Translations under genes and position numbers: made by a program | Shown here: positions 1 to 8,550 of the stretch, in pieces | Position numbering within the stretch: position 1 is the stretch's first letter | Layout of the letters: the number at the start of each line of letters is the position of its first letter | The notes under the pieces: generated by a model | Database searches by the model: none | What the model was told of the DNA's origin: nothing | The model's input: only the letters and a program-made list of their open reading frames with translations | Assembly (NCBI GenBank): GCA_937876125.1 | Contig: CALEHF010000447.1 | Coordinates: 1 to 40,584 of the forward strand | Length of the DNA stretch: 40,584 bases | Direction: 5' to 3' | Source: an uncultured bacterium | GTDB taxonomy: Bacteria > Planctomycetota > UBA8108 > UBA1146

Positions 1-8
1 CCCGAGAC

Positions 9-69
9 TGCCGGTCTTGCGGCGAATCGGCAAGCCGTAGCCGTGATCATCCGCTTATTCCAGGGCTAG
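9..69 (+). repeat. Terminal inverted repeat, left copy
   Basis: Positions 9-69 match the reverse complement of 40525-40584. The first 41 bases are identical, followed by a short indel and then the shared ending TTCCAGGGCTAG. On the plus strand one frame runs open from base 1 to a TAG at 67-69, with a peptide ending RLFQG. This could be the C-terminus of a multicopy gene cut by the window edge, but it is too short to identify. After CTAG the two copies diverge: here unrelated sequence follows, while the right copy meets the end of the 160-bp palindromic element. The left copy therefore looks like an unoccupied version of the same site. Confidence 0.85.
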
Positions 70-79
70 AACAGCCCGC

Positions 80-99
80 CACCGCGCAAATGCGCGGTG
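80..99. terminator. Hairpin downstream of the methyltransferase gene
   Basis: An 8-bp perfect stem (CACCGCGC / GCGCGGTG) with an AAAT loop lies about 75 bases past the stop codon of the minus-strand methyltransferase gene. A degenerate second half-copy (GCAAATGCACGGTG) follows directly. AGCCCG/CGGGCT arms enclose the whole. There is no T-run on the minus strand, so a terminator role is inferred from position only. Confidence 0.35.
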
Positions 100-172
100 T
101 CGCAAATGCACGGTGTCGGGCTCTGTCGAGGATGGCGCTGACAGGGAAGCTCTGGCGGACGAGGCTCCGACC

Positions 173-823
173 CTATTTCGCGCGCAGTACGCGCTTCCAG
201 ATACTCACGGGCAGACTGAGGAACGGATAGCGCTTTTTGATCCTCCGGGCGGCGGAGACCCTCGCCTTGCGCCCGACCCGATCGGCGTCCTCACCGAGAT
301 AGGCGAGGAGCGAGTCGCTGTTCCGCAGCATCACTCGGTTCTGGAAGCCTTCGAAGTCTTTACGAGTCCACTGGTAGCGGTGGGTCTCGTAGGGATTCTC
401 GAATGCTTCCCCCTGGTCGCTCATCTTGATCGGGGTCGAGATGAGCACGTTGCGCCCGCGCTGGAGGCAGATTTCGAGGAGTTTCATACCCTCCTCGCGG
501 GTGAAGTGTTCGAGGATGTCGATCAAGATGATGAGGTCGTAGTCGACCTCGAGCTTTGGCACTATCTCGCGGGCGTCTCCCCAGTACATATTGTCGTAGA
601 TGAACTCGTGGATCGGGGTCTTGTAGTCTGAAAAGCCTTCGATGCCGTCGATCCGACGCTGCCAGTCGAGGTACTGATCGCGGCCATCCCACAGTTCGAG
701 ATACTCCCGAGCGAGGACGCCGTACTTCCCGAACCCGACGCCGATGTCGAGGAGCGATTGCGGATCGGTGAGCGCGATGAGCTCAACAATCTCATTCATC
801 TGTTGGCTATGGCTCGTCGGCAT
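173..823 (-). CDS. Class I SAM-dependent methyltransferase
   Basis: A 216-residue soluble methyltransferase with a Rossmann-type fold. The SAM-binding motif I is LLDIGVGFGKYG (residues 24-35). It is followed by a GIEGF strand (about 60-64) and by YDLIILIDILEHF (about 95-107), the usual end of strand 4 with its acidic residues. The C-terminal 40 residues are basic. The ATG start has GGAAGGAA about 5 bases upstream. It is the last gene of the minus-strand series and is separated from rpiB by 150 bases. The substrate cannot be told from sequence; small molecules and sugars are common for this class. The family call is firm, the role unknown. Confidence 0.87.
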   Translation of the reverse strand: MPTSHSQQMNEIVELIALTDPQSLLDIGVGFGKYGVLAREYLELWDGRDQYLDWQRRIDGIEGFSDYKTPIHEFIYDNMYWGDAREIVPKLEVDYDLIILIDILEHFTREEGMKLLEICLQRGRNVLISTPIKMSDQGEAFENPYETHRYQWTRKDFEGFQNRVMLRNSDSLLAYLGEDADRVGRKARVSAARRIKKRYPFLSLPVSIWKRVLRAK

Positions 824-940
824 GAAGTTCCTTCCCAGGGGGTGGAATCAAGGGTTGGGCCCCGGGGACTGCCGGCCTGGGGGTGTGATCCCGATTGCCC
901 GGGAGGCGAGAGCTCCCTGGCCAACGAGAGCCGGGACTCG

Positions 941-978
941 CAGTCAGTTCGAAAGCACTTTTTCAACAGACTGCTACG
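941..978. repeat. Diverged solo arm of the palindromic element behind rpiB
   Basis: Bases 947-978 align without gaps to the right arm of the 160-bp element (compare 30663-30692), sharing about 24 of 32 positions, including TTCGAAAGCA and the terminal CTA. The rpiB stop codon (TAG, minus strand, 974-976) lies in the CTAC that corresponds to the element's CTAG flank. Short GCAGTC/GACTGC inverted ends (940-945, 969-974) bracket the segment. I read it as an old or truncated copy; chance similarity is less likely but not excluded. Confidence 0.5.
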
Positions 979-1432
979 AGCGCTCGGGGACCGACGGCTC
1001 AATCTTGTCGACCCGGCGCGCGTGGCGCCCGCCTTCGAACTCGGTACCCAGGAACTTAGTGAGGAGCTCGGCGATCTGGGCGACGCCGACGACGCGTTCT
1101 CCGAAGCAGGCGACATTCGCATTGTTGTGGCCGCGCGACATCTCTGCGGTGAACTCGTCGGTGATCACCGCGGCACGCACCCCTGGGTGACGGTTCGCCG
1201 CCATCGCCATCCCCTGGCCGGTGCCGCAGACGAGGACGCCCGTCGACGCTTGACCCCCCTCGATGCGGCTCGCCACCTGGTGAGCGAGATCGGGGTAGTC
1301 CGCCGATTCTCCTTCGTCGGGCCCGAGCTCTTCCACTTCGTATCCGAGCGATCGCAAGGTTTCGACGGCACGTTTGCGCCCGGCGATTCCGGCGTGATCC
1401 GATCCGACCACCGCTCGTTTCTTCTCGCTCAA
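974..1432 (-). CDS. rpiB: Ribose-5-phosphate isomerase B
   Basis: Interconverts ribose-5-phosphate and ribulose-5-phosphate in the cytoplasmic pentose phosphate pathway. The protein has 152 residues, normal for RpiB. It shows SDHAG near the N-terminus (11-15), the catalytic-Cys loop CGTGQGM (Cys69) and HNNANV (102-107), all RpiB hallmarks. I place the start at TTG 1432: it overlaps the upstream stop codon (TTGA) and GGAGGAG lies just before it, so translation is coupled to the TsaC-phosphatase fusion gene. The open frame continues far upstream only because it is open on that strand. The related sugar isomerase LacAB is less likely given the neighbours. Confidence 0.92.
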   Translation of the reverse strand: MSEKKRAVVGSDHAGIAGRKRAVETLRSLGYEVEELGPDEGESADYPDLAHQVASRIEGGQASTGVLVCGTGQGMAMAANRHPGVRAAVITDEFTAEMSRGHNNANVACFGERVVGVAQIAELLTKFLGTEFEGGRHARRVDKIEPSVPERS

Positions 1433-2502
1433 ATCTCCTCCATCTTGCTCAGCCAGCGAGCTTCTAACTCGCGCTCGATCTCGAGGGCACACCGCCGATA
1501 GGTCTCGAGGTCGCCTCCAATGGGGTCTGAGACCCCGGTCTCGGAAATCACGACGACGCGGTCGACCAGGCTTGGGTCCCAATGGATGAGTGTGTCGCGG
1601 TGGCCGTGACCGAGGGCGATGACCAGGTCCGCGTCCTCGATCGTTTCGCGGGTGACGGGGCGAGAACGGTGATTCTCGAGACCCAAGATTCCTCGCTCCT
1701 CCATCGCCTCGACGGCGTGGGTGCTCGGACGGCCCCCCTCGTACGCGTGGGTTCCGGCGGACTCGATGTGGTATCCGTGTTTTGCGAGGTCGTGGGGCGG
1801 AACATCGAGGCGACGCGCGAGCAGGTCGCGGGCGAGCGCCATCGCCATCGGGCTCCGACAGGAGTTTCCGGTGCAAACGAACAGAATGCGCCGGCCGCGG
1901 ATTGCACGGCGAATCATCCGCGTCGTGATGATGCCCTCACGATGCACCACAAACCGATCGTCGGGGAAGATCTCGACCACCGTCGAGGCTTCGCGGATCG
2001 TGACCGGACCGCTGTCGACCAACGCGTCGATTTGCCCCTCGAAGTAGTCGAGGACCCCGGCCGCATTGTTTGCGGGATCTTGGTTGGCGGGGTTCGCGCT
2101 CGGCGCGACCACGATGACGCCACTCTGGCGTATCAACTCGCGAGCCGCTGCGTGCGACGGAAGGCGGACTCCGATGGTTCCTTTCGGAGTCGGGAAGATG
2201 ATCGTCAGGGGTCCCGGCCAGAACTGCTCAATGAGCGGTCGGGAGACGGGGGGGACGGAACCGATCACCGAATCGAGTTGATCGAGGTCACTCAAATGCA
2301 CGCTGAACGGCTTCTCGGGGGGGCGGGTCTTGAGCGCCATCAAGCGCTCGATGGCTCCTGGGTGATCCGCGCGGGCGGCGATTCCGTAGACGGTCTCGGT
2401 CGGAAACCCGACCAGACCTCCCGCGGCGAGAATGCGTGCGGGTTCTTCGAGGAGGGTGGGGTCAAAGGCTTCGGTCGGAACATTGAAGACGCGAGTCGGC
2501 AC
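1429..2502 (-). CDS. Fusion of TsaC-type threonylcarbamoyl-AMP synthase and arginine-phosphatase-like domain
   Basis: A two-domain protein. Residues about 1-195 are a YrdC/Sua5 domain (GGLVGFPTETVYGIAA near residues 28-43, KTRPPEKPF at 59-66, PSANPA at 134-139). This family makes threonylcarbamoyl-AMP for the t6A modification of tRNA. Residues about 204-357 are a low-molecular-weight phosphatase with the P-loop CTGNSCRS (Cys210, Arg216) and a general-acid loop SDPIGG (Asp326). The residue at the YwlE-specificity position is Ser214, closer to the Thr of protein-arginine phosphatases than to the Ile of classical tyrosine phosphatases. I prefer the GTG start at 2502, with GGGAGG 6 bases upstream; an in-frame ATG at 2688 would add a low-complexity leader. 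The gene overlaps rpiB by 4 bases. Confidence 0.85.
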   Translation of the reverse strand: MPTRVFNVPTEAFDPTLLEEPARILAAGGLVGFPTETVYGIAARADHPGAIERLMALKTRPPEKPFSVHLSDLDQLDSVIGSVPPVSRPLIEQFWPGPLTIIFPTPKGTIGVRLPSHAAARELIRQSGVIVVAPSANPANQDPANNAAGVLDYFEGQIDALVDSGPVTIREASTVVEIFPDDRFVVHREGIITTRMIRRAIRGRRILFVCTGNSCRSPMAMALARDLLARRLDVPPHDLAKHGYHIESAGTHAYEGGRPSTHAVEAMEERGILGLENHRSRPVTRETIEDADLVIALGHGHRDTLIHWDPSLVDRVVVISETGVSDPIGGDLETYRRCALEIERELEARWLSKMEEI

Positions 2503-2732
2503 GTGAAGCCTCCCAAGGGGTCGGTTCCTGCTGGGGTCGCGCTCTTCAACCGGCAGTTCTGAGTCTTGCTCGTTGGACGATGGCAAGTCAGCACGGTGCG
2601 ATTGGGCGCGGGCGCGGGCCAGACACGGAAGGATTCCGACTCGGAAGTAATCCGGATCGCCCGTCGGTGTCGCCAGAGGTCCGCGCATGATGCCCGCTCA
2701 GCCCGTGCGGAGAAAGCTGTTTCGCGTTTGGC

Positions 2733-3638
2733 CTAGGGCTTTGCGTGGTAGGAGGAACGGACCAGTGGGCCCGATTCGACCTTCAGGAAGCCGATCGACG
2801 TGGCGTACTCCCCAAGGTCGCGAAATTCCGCCGGAGAGTAGTACTTCTTGACCGGGATGTGCCGCGCCGAGGGGGCGAGGTACTGGCCGAGATTCAGCCG
2901 GCGAGCTCCGGCGGCGAAGATGTCGCGGATCGCTTCCTGGAGCTCCTCGACTCTTTCGCCCATTCCGAGGATGAGGCTGCACTTCACGCGATCTCCGCCG
3001 ATCCGTTCGGCGGCACCAGTGAGGAGCGCGAGGGAGTCACGGTAGACGGATCCGGGGCGCGCTGCGGGGTAGAGGCGTCTCACCGTCTCGACGTTGTGCG
3101 CGAAGATCGTCGGGTTCGCCGTGGCGACCTTCTCGAGGGCTCCTTCGGGATCGGGGCGGAAATCGGGGACAAGCACCTCGGTGGTCGCGTCGGGGAGGGC
3201 TTTCCGGAGCTCCTCGATCACCAGCGCGAATTGCTGGGCGCCGCCGTCGGCGAGATCGTCACGGTCCACCGACGTGATCACCACGTGGTTCAGGCCCATC
3301 TCCTTCGCGGCGAGGGCCAGCTCACGCGGTTCATCGGGATCGACCGGCGACGGGATCCCCTTTGCGACCGCGCAGAAGCCGCACTTGCGGGTGCACACCT
3401 CACCCAGGATCAGGAACGTCGCGGTTCCCATCGCGTAGCACTCGTAAATGTTGGGGCAGTGCGCCTCTTGGCAGACGGTGTGAAGGCCACCGCGCTCCAT
3501 CAGCTGGTTGACCTTGTCGAGGTGCTCCCCGGTCGGGATCTTCACCTTGAGCCAGTCAGGGCGGGGCAGGGGCGCGCGCTTCTCGCGGGTTCCCAGCTCA
3601 CCGGTCTCGGTCTCGGCGGTCTTCTTCAAGGGTGTCAC
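2733..3638 (-). CDS. lipA: Lipoyl synthase
   Basis: A radical-SAM enzyme that inserts two sulfurs into octanoyl groups on lipoyl domains. The 301-residue length is typical. The auxiliary cluster motif is C56-x4-C61-x5-C67, the radical-SAM motif is C82-TRK-C86-GF-C89, and the C-terminal RSSYHA supplies the conserved Ser ligand. I chose the GTG at 3638, which overlaps the lipB stop by 4 bases (GTGA); the upstream part of the open frame is lipB in another frame. It lies directly downstream of lipB and E2, so the enzyme and one of its substrates are probably co-transcribed. Confidence 0.96.
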   Translation of the reverse strand: MTPLKKTAETETGELGTREKRAPLPRPDWLKVKIPTGEHLDKVNQLMERGGLHTVCQEAHCPNIYECYAMGTATFLILGEVCTRKCGFCAVAKGIPSPVDPDEPRELALAAKEMGLNHVVITSVDRDDLADGGAQQFALVIEELRKALPDATTEVLVPDFRPDPEGALEKVATANPTIFAHNVETVRRLYPAARPGSVYRDSLALLTGAAERIGGDRVKCSLILGMGERVEELQEAIRDIFAAGARRLNLGQYLAPSARHIPVKKYYSPAEFRDLGEYATSIGFLKVESGPLVRSSYHAKP

Positions 3639-4411
3639 TCCCGGTCGTTCTTCGGGTCGAATTGAGGCACGCGATCGAGGTGGAGAGCGAAGTGCTTGCT
3701 CAGGATCGCGTCGAGGTCCCATGGCGGCGGCGCCCCGCCGAGTTCGTGTTCCAACGTAGTGTATGGACAGTTCTGGGTTCCGCACGGCACGATCCAAGAG
3801 AACGGGTCGAGATCACCGGAAACGCACAGCGCGAACCCGTGACCGGTGACCCAGTGGCGAACCGAGAGGCCGATCGACGCGATTTTACGCCCCTCGATCC
3901 AGACTCCCGTTTTTCCCTCGATCCGCCCACCCCGAAGGCCGAGTTCGCCGAGAGAGTCGATCAGCGCACCCTCGATGGACCGCAACAGGCGGTGGAGGTC
4001 GCGCTCGTCTTCTCCGAGCCAGAGGGTCAAGTACCCGACCCGTTGGCCGGGACCGTGATAGGTGGTCTCTCCGCCCCGGTCGACGGTAAAGATCTCCACT
4101 CCGCGCTCGATCAGGGCCGCTCGCCCGAGGAGCAGGTCACTTTCAGCCCCCGCGCTCCCCAGCGTCACGACCGGGTCGGGAGAGAAGAGCAGCAACTGAT
4201 CAGTGGAAAGTGTGCCCTCGGCGCGACCTCGCTGGTCGGCGAGCATTCGGCCGTGCACCGTCGAAAACGGGACCGTCGCAGCCCGTTCCGTGGAAACAGC
4301 TGCCGTGGAAACGGGACCGGGGGTGCACCGCTCGATCACGAGCGGAGACCCCCGGCCTTCGGTCACGGTCACCGTCCCCCGCGGAGTCGTCGTCTCAGCG
4401 GAGCTCGGCAT
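3635..4411 (-). CDS. lipB: Octanoyl-ACP:protein octanoyltransferase
   Basis: Transfers octanoate from acyl carrier protein to lipoyl domains, the step before LipA. It has the family signature RGGETTYHGPGQ (112-123), the lysine in GRKIASIG (Lys176) and the nucleophilic Cys in PCGT (Cys210). At 258 residues it is longer than most LipB proteins because of about 55 extra N-terminal residues. Part of that stretch (VSTAA, VSTER and similar) is encoded by a 15-bp tandem repeat at 4258-4317. The ATG start overlaps the end of the E2 gene by 17 bases. A later start after the repeat would give a more usual length, so the N-terminus is uncertain. Confidence 0.94.
   Translation of the reverse strand: MPSSAETTTPRGTVTVTEGRGSPLVIERCTPGPVSTAAVSTERAATVPFSTVHGRMLADQRGRAEGTLSTDQLLLFSPDPVVTLGSAGAESDLLLGRAALIERGVEIFTVDRGGETTYHGPGQRVGYLTLWLGEDERDLHRLLRSIEGALIDSLGELGLRGGRIEGKTGVWIEGRKIASIGLSVRHWVTGHGFALCVSGDLDPFSWIVPCGTQNCPYTTLEHELGGAPPPWDLDAILSKHFALHLDRVPQFDPKNDRE
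4258..4317. repeat. Four 15-bp tandem units in the lipB 5' coding region
   Basis: Four consecutive 15-bp units, each starting CCGT(C/G)G on the plus strand. Two read CCGTGGAAACAGCTG and CCGTGGAAACGGGAC. The second and third bases vary little and the last five are variable. The unit family is the same as in the seven-copy array at 15461-15565 (CCGTCGAAACAGCAT). The array lies within the coding sequence, so its 15-bp period keeps the reading frame. Confidence 0.75.
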
Positions 4412-5777
4412 CGTCGAACGTTTCGAGATTCTGTTTCACACGCGACATGAACTGATCAGCCATGGCGCCGTCGACCAGGCGGTGGTCGTACGAGATGCAC
4501 AGGTAGGCCATGTCGCGGATCGCGATCGCATCGCCCTCTACGACCACCGGGCGGCGCTGGATTCCCCCGACCCCGAGGATCGCGACCTGCGGCTGGCTGA
4601 TGATCGGGATACCGAACAAGCCGCCGAATTGCCCTGGGTTGGTGATCGTGAACGTACCGCCCGCGACTTCGTCGGGGACGAGTTTCTTCGAGCGCGCGCG
4701 CGTCGCGAGATCGACCACCCGCTTTTGGAGGCCGGTGATGTTCAGTTCTTCGGCGTTCTTGATCACCGGGACGATGAGGCCACCGTCGAGGGCGACCGCG
4801 ATCCCGAAGTTGATCGAGTTGTGGACGACGACCTCGTCCCCGTCGAGGGACGCGTTCAACCACGGGAACTCGCGCAGCGCGTCGATACACGCTTTGATGA
4901 AGAACGGGGTGAAGGTCAGCTTGACGCCGTTCTTCTCCATGAACGAATTCTTGTTGCGGTTGCGAATCGAGACGACCCGCGTCATGTCCGCCTCGAACAC
5001 CGATTGCACGTGAGCGGAAGTGCGACGGCTGTGCACCATGTGCTCGGCGATTTTCTTCCGCATGACGGTCATGCGCTCGACGGTGGTGTTCGTGCGCGGA
5101 AGGTTCAGGACGGGGAGCACTTCGCCGTGTCCGCCGTGCGTCGCCAGACCACCACCACCGGCCGGAGCAGGGGGGCCGCCGGGGCGCGCGGGAGCTGTGG
5201 CGGGGGCGCCGTTGCTCGCCCCGTTGTTCTCGATGTAGCCGAGAATGTCGTGCTTGGTGATGCGACCATCGGCGCCGGTGCCAGGGATCGAAGAGATATC
5301 AGCGATTCCATTCTCGCGTGCGATGCGGCGGACGAGCGGGGAGCTGCGCACTTTCGAGCCGGATGCCGAGCCAGCGGTGCTCGATGAAGAGCTCATCGCG
5401 GAGGAAGCGCTCGCCGCCGGAGCGGCGGCGACCTGCGCGGCGGCTGCGGCTGCGACCGGGGCTGCGACTTTTTCTTCTTCGACCTTCGCCGCGGGTGCCT
5501 CGGCCGCCACTTCCGCCGCGGGGGCGCTGGCCGCGCCTTCACCGGTGCCGAGCATGGCCACGACGGTGTTCACTTCAACCGTGGCGCCTTCTTCCACGAG
5601 GATCTTCTCGAGCACCCCGTCGAACGGGGCCGGGACCTCGGCGTCGACCTTGTCGGTCGAGATTTCGAAGAGCGGCTCATCGCGAACGACCTTGTCTCCC
5701 GGCTTTTTGAACCAGCGAGTCAGGGTGCCTTCAGCGATCGATTCGCCCATTTGGGGCATCTTCACTTCGGTGGACAT
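4395..5777 (-). CDS. 2-oxoacid dehydrogenase E2 (lipoyl acyltransferase)
   Basis: The core acyltransferase of a pyruvate/branched-chain/2-oxoglutarate dehydrogenase complex, 460 residues. Domains in order: a lipoyl domain with the modified lysine in STDKVD (Lys43); an Ala/Pro-rich linker (about 80-145); a peripheral-subunit-binding domain around SPLVRRIARENGI; a Gly/Pro/Ala linker; and a catalytic domain ending with the active-site SYDHRLVDG. The start MSTEVKMPQMGES has GAGGAG about 8 bases upstream. The gene heads an overlapping lipB-lipA series. Sequence alone does not separate pyruvate from branched-chain specificity; the MPQMGESIAEGT opening is common in branched-chain-type E2 proteins. 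Confidence 0.93.
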   Translation of the reverse strand: MSTEVKMPQMGESIAEGTLTRWFKKPGDKVVRDEPLFEISTDKVDAEVPAPFDGVLEKILVEEGATVEVNTVVAMLGTGEGAASAPAAEVAAEAPAAKVEEEKVAAPVAAAAAAQVAAAPAASASSAMSSSSSTAGSASGSKVRSSPLVRRIARENGIADISSIPGTGADGRITKHDILGYIENNGASNGAPATAPARPGGPPAPAGGGGLATHGGHGEVLPVLNLPRTNTTVERMTVMRKKIAEHMVHSRRTSAHVQSVFEADMTRVVSIRNRNKNSFMEKNGVKLTFTPFFIKACIDALREFPWLNASLDGDEVVVHNSINFGIAVALDGGLIVPVIKNAEELNITGLQKRVVDLATRARSKKLVPDEVAGGTFTITNPGQFGGLFGIPIISQPQVAILGVGGIQRRPVVVEGDAIAIRDMAYLCISYDHRLVDGAMADQFMSRVKQNLETFDDAELR

Positions 5778-5917
5778 CGCGCTATCTCCTCGGTCGGCTG
5801 TCGGACAGTCCGCTCTCAGAAAGTGTGAGCGGTGGGGGGGACTCAGGCGTACGCGCGGGGGTCGCGCCGGCGCCCTCCTGGGGGTCCCCACCCTCTTCTC
5901 TCGGTCAGATCCGCCTG

Positions 5918-5973
5918 GAGCAGTCTGTGGAAATGGCCTGTTTGGCCAGGAGCACTGCCTCCACGGACTGCTC
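5918..5973. other. Two-tier hairpin in the E1-beta/E2 spacer
   Basis: Arms GAGCAGTCTGTGGA and TCCACGGACTGCTC pair over 14 positions with one mismatch/wobble. A second hairpin nests inside it: TGGCC, a short T-rich loop, GGCCA. It lies about 140 bases before the E2 start codon. The surrounding 366-base spacer (5778-6143) holds no convincing gene. A TATGCT-like -10 candidate on the minus strand at 5988-5993 would put the hairpin near the 5' end of an E2-lipB-lipA transcript; that is speculative. Confidence 0.55.
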
Positions 5974-6143
5974 GGCTTAACCGGAGAGCATAACCGAGGC
6001 CCAGAAACCGGGAAAGGGAACCCGCACTGGCGACTCTCCGACAGGCTCCTCGGCCCTGCACTCGAGGAGAGGGTTCCAATCTAGGCAGGGCGAGTGGGTC
6101 ACAGTTAGGAGCAGACAAGCGCCGAGGGAGCGCTCCACGGGGC

Positions 6144-7121
6144 TCAGAACGCCGCCAGCTCCTTCGCCGCCGCCGCGATGGTGTTCGGATTCGGCAAGGA
6201 GTGGTCTTCGAGGGTGCCCGCGTAGGGAATCGGGCAATCGATGGCGCCCATCCTTCGGATCGGCGCATCGAGATCATCGAATGCATGCTCTGCGATCAGC
6301 GCCGCGAGTTCGCCCCCCGCGCCGCCGGTGACATTGTCTTCGTGCACAATGAGAATGCGGCCGGTGTGGGAGGCCGCCTCGATGACCGCGCTGCGATCGA
6401 GCGGGCAGAGGCTGCGCACGTCGAGCACGGTGGCGTGGAGGTCGTCCTTCTCGAGGAGGTCCGCCGCGCCGAGCACGTTCTGGAGCATCGCGCCGTAGGT
6501 GATGATCGTCAGGTCGTCTCCCTCGCGGCGATAGGCGGCACTGCCCGGTGCGAGTGGCGTCCACTCCTGATTGAACTCCGCCTTCATCGTGCGGTAGAGG
6601 CGCTTCTGCTCGAAGAAAAGCACCGGGTCCGGATCCGCGATCGCACCGAGGAGCAGCCGATAGGCGTCCTCAACGGTCGCCGGCACCACCATTTTGAGCC
6701 CCGGAGTGTTGAGGAAGAAGCTCTCGACGTTCTGCGAGTGGAACGGTCCCGCATGCACGCCGCCCCCCGACGGGCCGCGCACCACGATCGGCGCGGCTGC
6801 TCCCCAGCGAAAGTGGGTCGTCGCTGCGAAATTAGTGAGCTGATTGAAGGCGCAGGAGATGAAGTCGATGAACTGCATTTCGATGACGGGGCGCAACCCC
6901 GCCATCGCAGCGCCGATCCCCGCGCCGATGAGACCGGTTTCGACGATGGGGGTGTCGATGATGCGGTCCTCACCGAAAGTCTCGAGGAGACCGTCCGTGA
7001 GCTTGAACGCTCCGCCGTACGCGCCGATGTCTTCGCCGATCAAAAAGACGCGTTCGTCTTCCTTGAGGGCTCGAATCAGCGCGCGTCGAATCGCTTCGAG
7101 ATAGGTGATCGTCTCGGACAT
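6144..7121 (-). CDS. 2-oxoacid dehydrogenase E1 component, beta subunit
   Basis: The beta subunit of thiamine-diphosphate-dependent 2-oxoacid decarboxylase, 325 residues, the normal length for PdhB/BkdB. Recognisable stretches are FLIGEDIGAYGGAFKLT, DTPIVETGLIGAGIGAAM, the core VVRGPSGGGVHAG and the C-terminal transketolase-like region VHEDNVTGGAGGELAA. The ATG at 7121 starts 10 bases after the E3 stop with GGGGAG close upstream, so it is co-transcribed with E3. No separate alpha subunit lies nearby: its alpha partner must be elsewhere or be the alpha half of the fused E1 at 8916-11231. Confidence 0.94.
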   Translation of the reverse strand: MSETITYLEAIRRALIRALKEDERVFLIGEDIGAYGGAFKLTDGLLETFGEDRIIDTPIVETGLIGAGIGAAMAGLRPVIEMQFIDFISCAFNQLTNFAATTHFRWGAAAPIVVRGPSGGGVHAGPFHSQNVESFFLNTPGLKMVVPATVEDAYRLLLGAIADPDPVLFFEQKRLYRTMKAEFNQEWTPLAPGSAAYRREGDDLTIITYGAMLQNVLGAADLLEKDDLHATVLDVRSLCPLDRSAVIEAASHTGRILIVHEDNVTGGAGGELAALIAEHAFDDLDAPIRRMGAIDCPIPYAGTLEDHSLPNPNTIAAAAKELAAF

Positions 7122-7131
7122 CGCTCCCCGA

Positions 7132-8550
7132 CTACATGTGGATGGCGCCGCCGAGAAGGCCATGCGCCGCTTCCATCATTCCTTCGCCGAGGGTCGGGTG
7201 CGGGTGCACGATGTGTGCGAGATCCGCCGCCGTTCCTTCGAGTCCGAGTATCGCGCACCCCTCGCAGATCAAGTCGGTCGCGTGGGGGCCGACGATGTGG
7301 ATCCCGAGAATCTCGCCGTACTTCTCATCCGCGACGATCTTGAAGAAACCCGGCACTGTCTTGCCGAGGATCCCCGACTTGCCGAGGGCGGAGAGCGGAA
7401 ACTTCGAAACCTTGACGGCGTGTCCCGCGTCGCGCGCGGCGTTTTCGGTCAGGCCGACGGACGCGACTTCGGGGTGGCAGTAGGTCGCGCCAGGAATACG
7501 GTCCGCGCGGATCGGCTGCGGATTCATTCCGGCGATCTTCTCGACTGCGATGATCCCCTCCGCGCTCGCGACGTGGGCGAGGAGCGGGGTCGCGCCGACG
7601 ATATCGCCGATCGCGAAGATGTTCGAGCGCGAGGTCGACTGGTCGGGATTGACGGCGACGAAGCCCGCCTTGTCCACCTTGATTCCGACCTTCTCGAGGC
7701 CGAGGCCATCGGTGACCGGGCGACGTCCCACTGCGCAGAGCAGGATATCGGTGTCGATCGTCTCCGATCCCCCCGCTTCCGCACCGAGGGTCAGCTTCAG
7801 GCGCTTGCCAGAGGTGTCCGCCTTCTCGAGCTTGGTCGAGAGGCGGCACTCGATCTTCCGCTTCTTGAACGCGCGCAACAACTCGGCGGAGCAGTCGTGA
7901 TCCTCGACCGGCAGGAGGCGATCCAACATCTCGACCAACATCACCTCGCACCCGAACGATTTGAAGATCGAGGCGAATTCAGTCCCGACCGCGCCGGCGC
8001 CGAGGATCGTGATGTGCTTCGGAAGCTTATCGATCGAGAGAATTTCGTCACTGGTGATGATGCGGCCGTCTTTGAAGTCGAGGAACCCTGGCTTGGCGGG
8101 GACGGACCCCGTCGCGAGGACGATGTTCGTCGCGTCGACGACCTTCTCGGTCTTCTCGGGGGGCACGACCCGCACTTGGGTCGGACCGTCGAGGCGACCC
8201 ATGCCGTGGATCCGCTCGACCTTGTTCTTTTTGAGGAGGTACTCGACCCCTTTGGTGTTCTTGTCGATTACGCCCTCTTTGAACTTCATCGCGCCGGCGA
8301 GGTCGAGTTCGGCGGAAGGGATCTTCACGCCGAAGTACTCCCCCTCCTTCGCGAAATCGAGGAGGTGGGCGGTCTCGAGGAGCGCCTTCGTCGGAATGCA
8401 CCCGCGGTGGAGGCAGGTACCTCCGGGCTTCGGGTCCTTCTCGATGATGGCCGTTTTCAGGCCGAGCTGCCCCGCGCGAATCGCCGCGACGTAACCGCCC
8501 GGGCCGGCGCCGATGACGACGACGTCGAACTTGCCGATTTTCTCGACCAT
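7132..8550 (-). CDS. lpdA: Dihydrolipoamide dehydrogenase (E3)
   Basis: The flavoenzyme that reoxidises dihydrolipoyl groups of E2 and GcvH with NAD+. It has 472 residues. Visible features: FAD-binding GAGPGGY (14-20), redox-active disulfide CLHRGC (Cys46, Cys51), NAD-binding [11 protein letters not shown], second FAD motif [15 protein letters not shown], and the His-Glu pair in [14 protein letters not shown]. The ATG at 8550 is preceded by GGGAGGAGA. The upstream part of the open frame has no homology signal. It is the first gene of the minus-strand cluster and faces the fused E1 gene across a 365-base divergent region. Confidence 0.96.
   Translation of the reverse strand: MVEKIGKFDVVVIGAGPGGYVAAIRAGQLGLKTAIIEKDPKPGGTCLHRGCIPTKALLETAHLLDFAKEGEYFGVKIPSAELDLAGAMKFKEGVIDKNTKGVEYLLKKNKVERIHGMGRLDGPTQVRVVPPEKTEKVVDATNIVLATGSVPAKPGFLDFKDGRIITSDEILSIDKLPKHITILGAGAVGTEFASIFKSFGCEVMLVEMLDRLLPVEDHDCSAELLRAFKKRKIECRLSTKLEKADTSGKRLKLTLGAEAGGSETIDTDILLCAVGRRPVTDGLGLEKVGIKVDKAGFVAVNPDQSTSRSNIFAIGDIVGATPLLAHVASAEGIIAVEKIAGMNPQPIRADRIPGATYCHPEVASVGLTENAARDAGHAVKVSKFPLSALGKSGILGKTVPGFFKIVADEKYGEILGIHIVGPHATDLICEGCAILGLEGTAADLAHIVHPHPTLGEGMMEAAHGLLGGAIHM

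Noticed and set aside
4203..5387. 394-codon plus-strand open frame opposite lipB and E2
   Set aside because: It is antisense to two unambiguous genes, has no domain, and long shadow frames are expected at this GC content.
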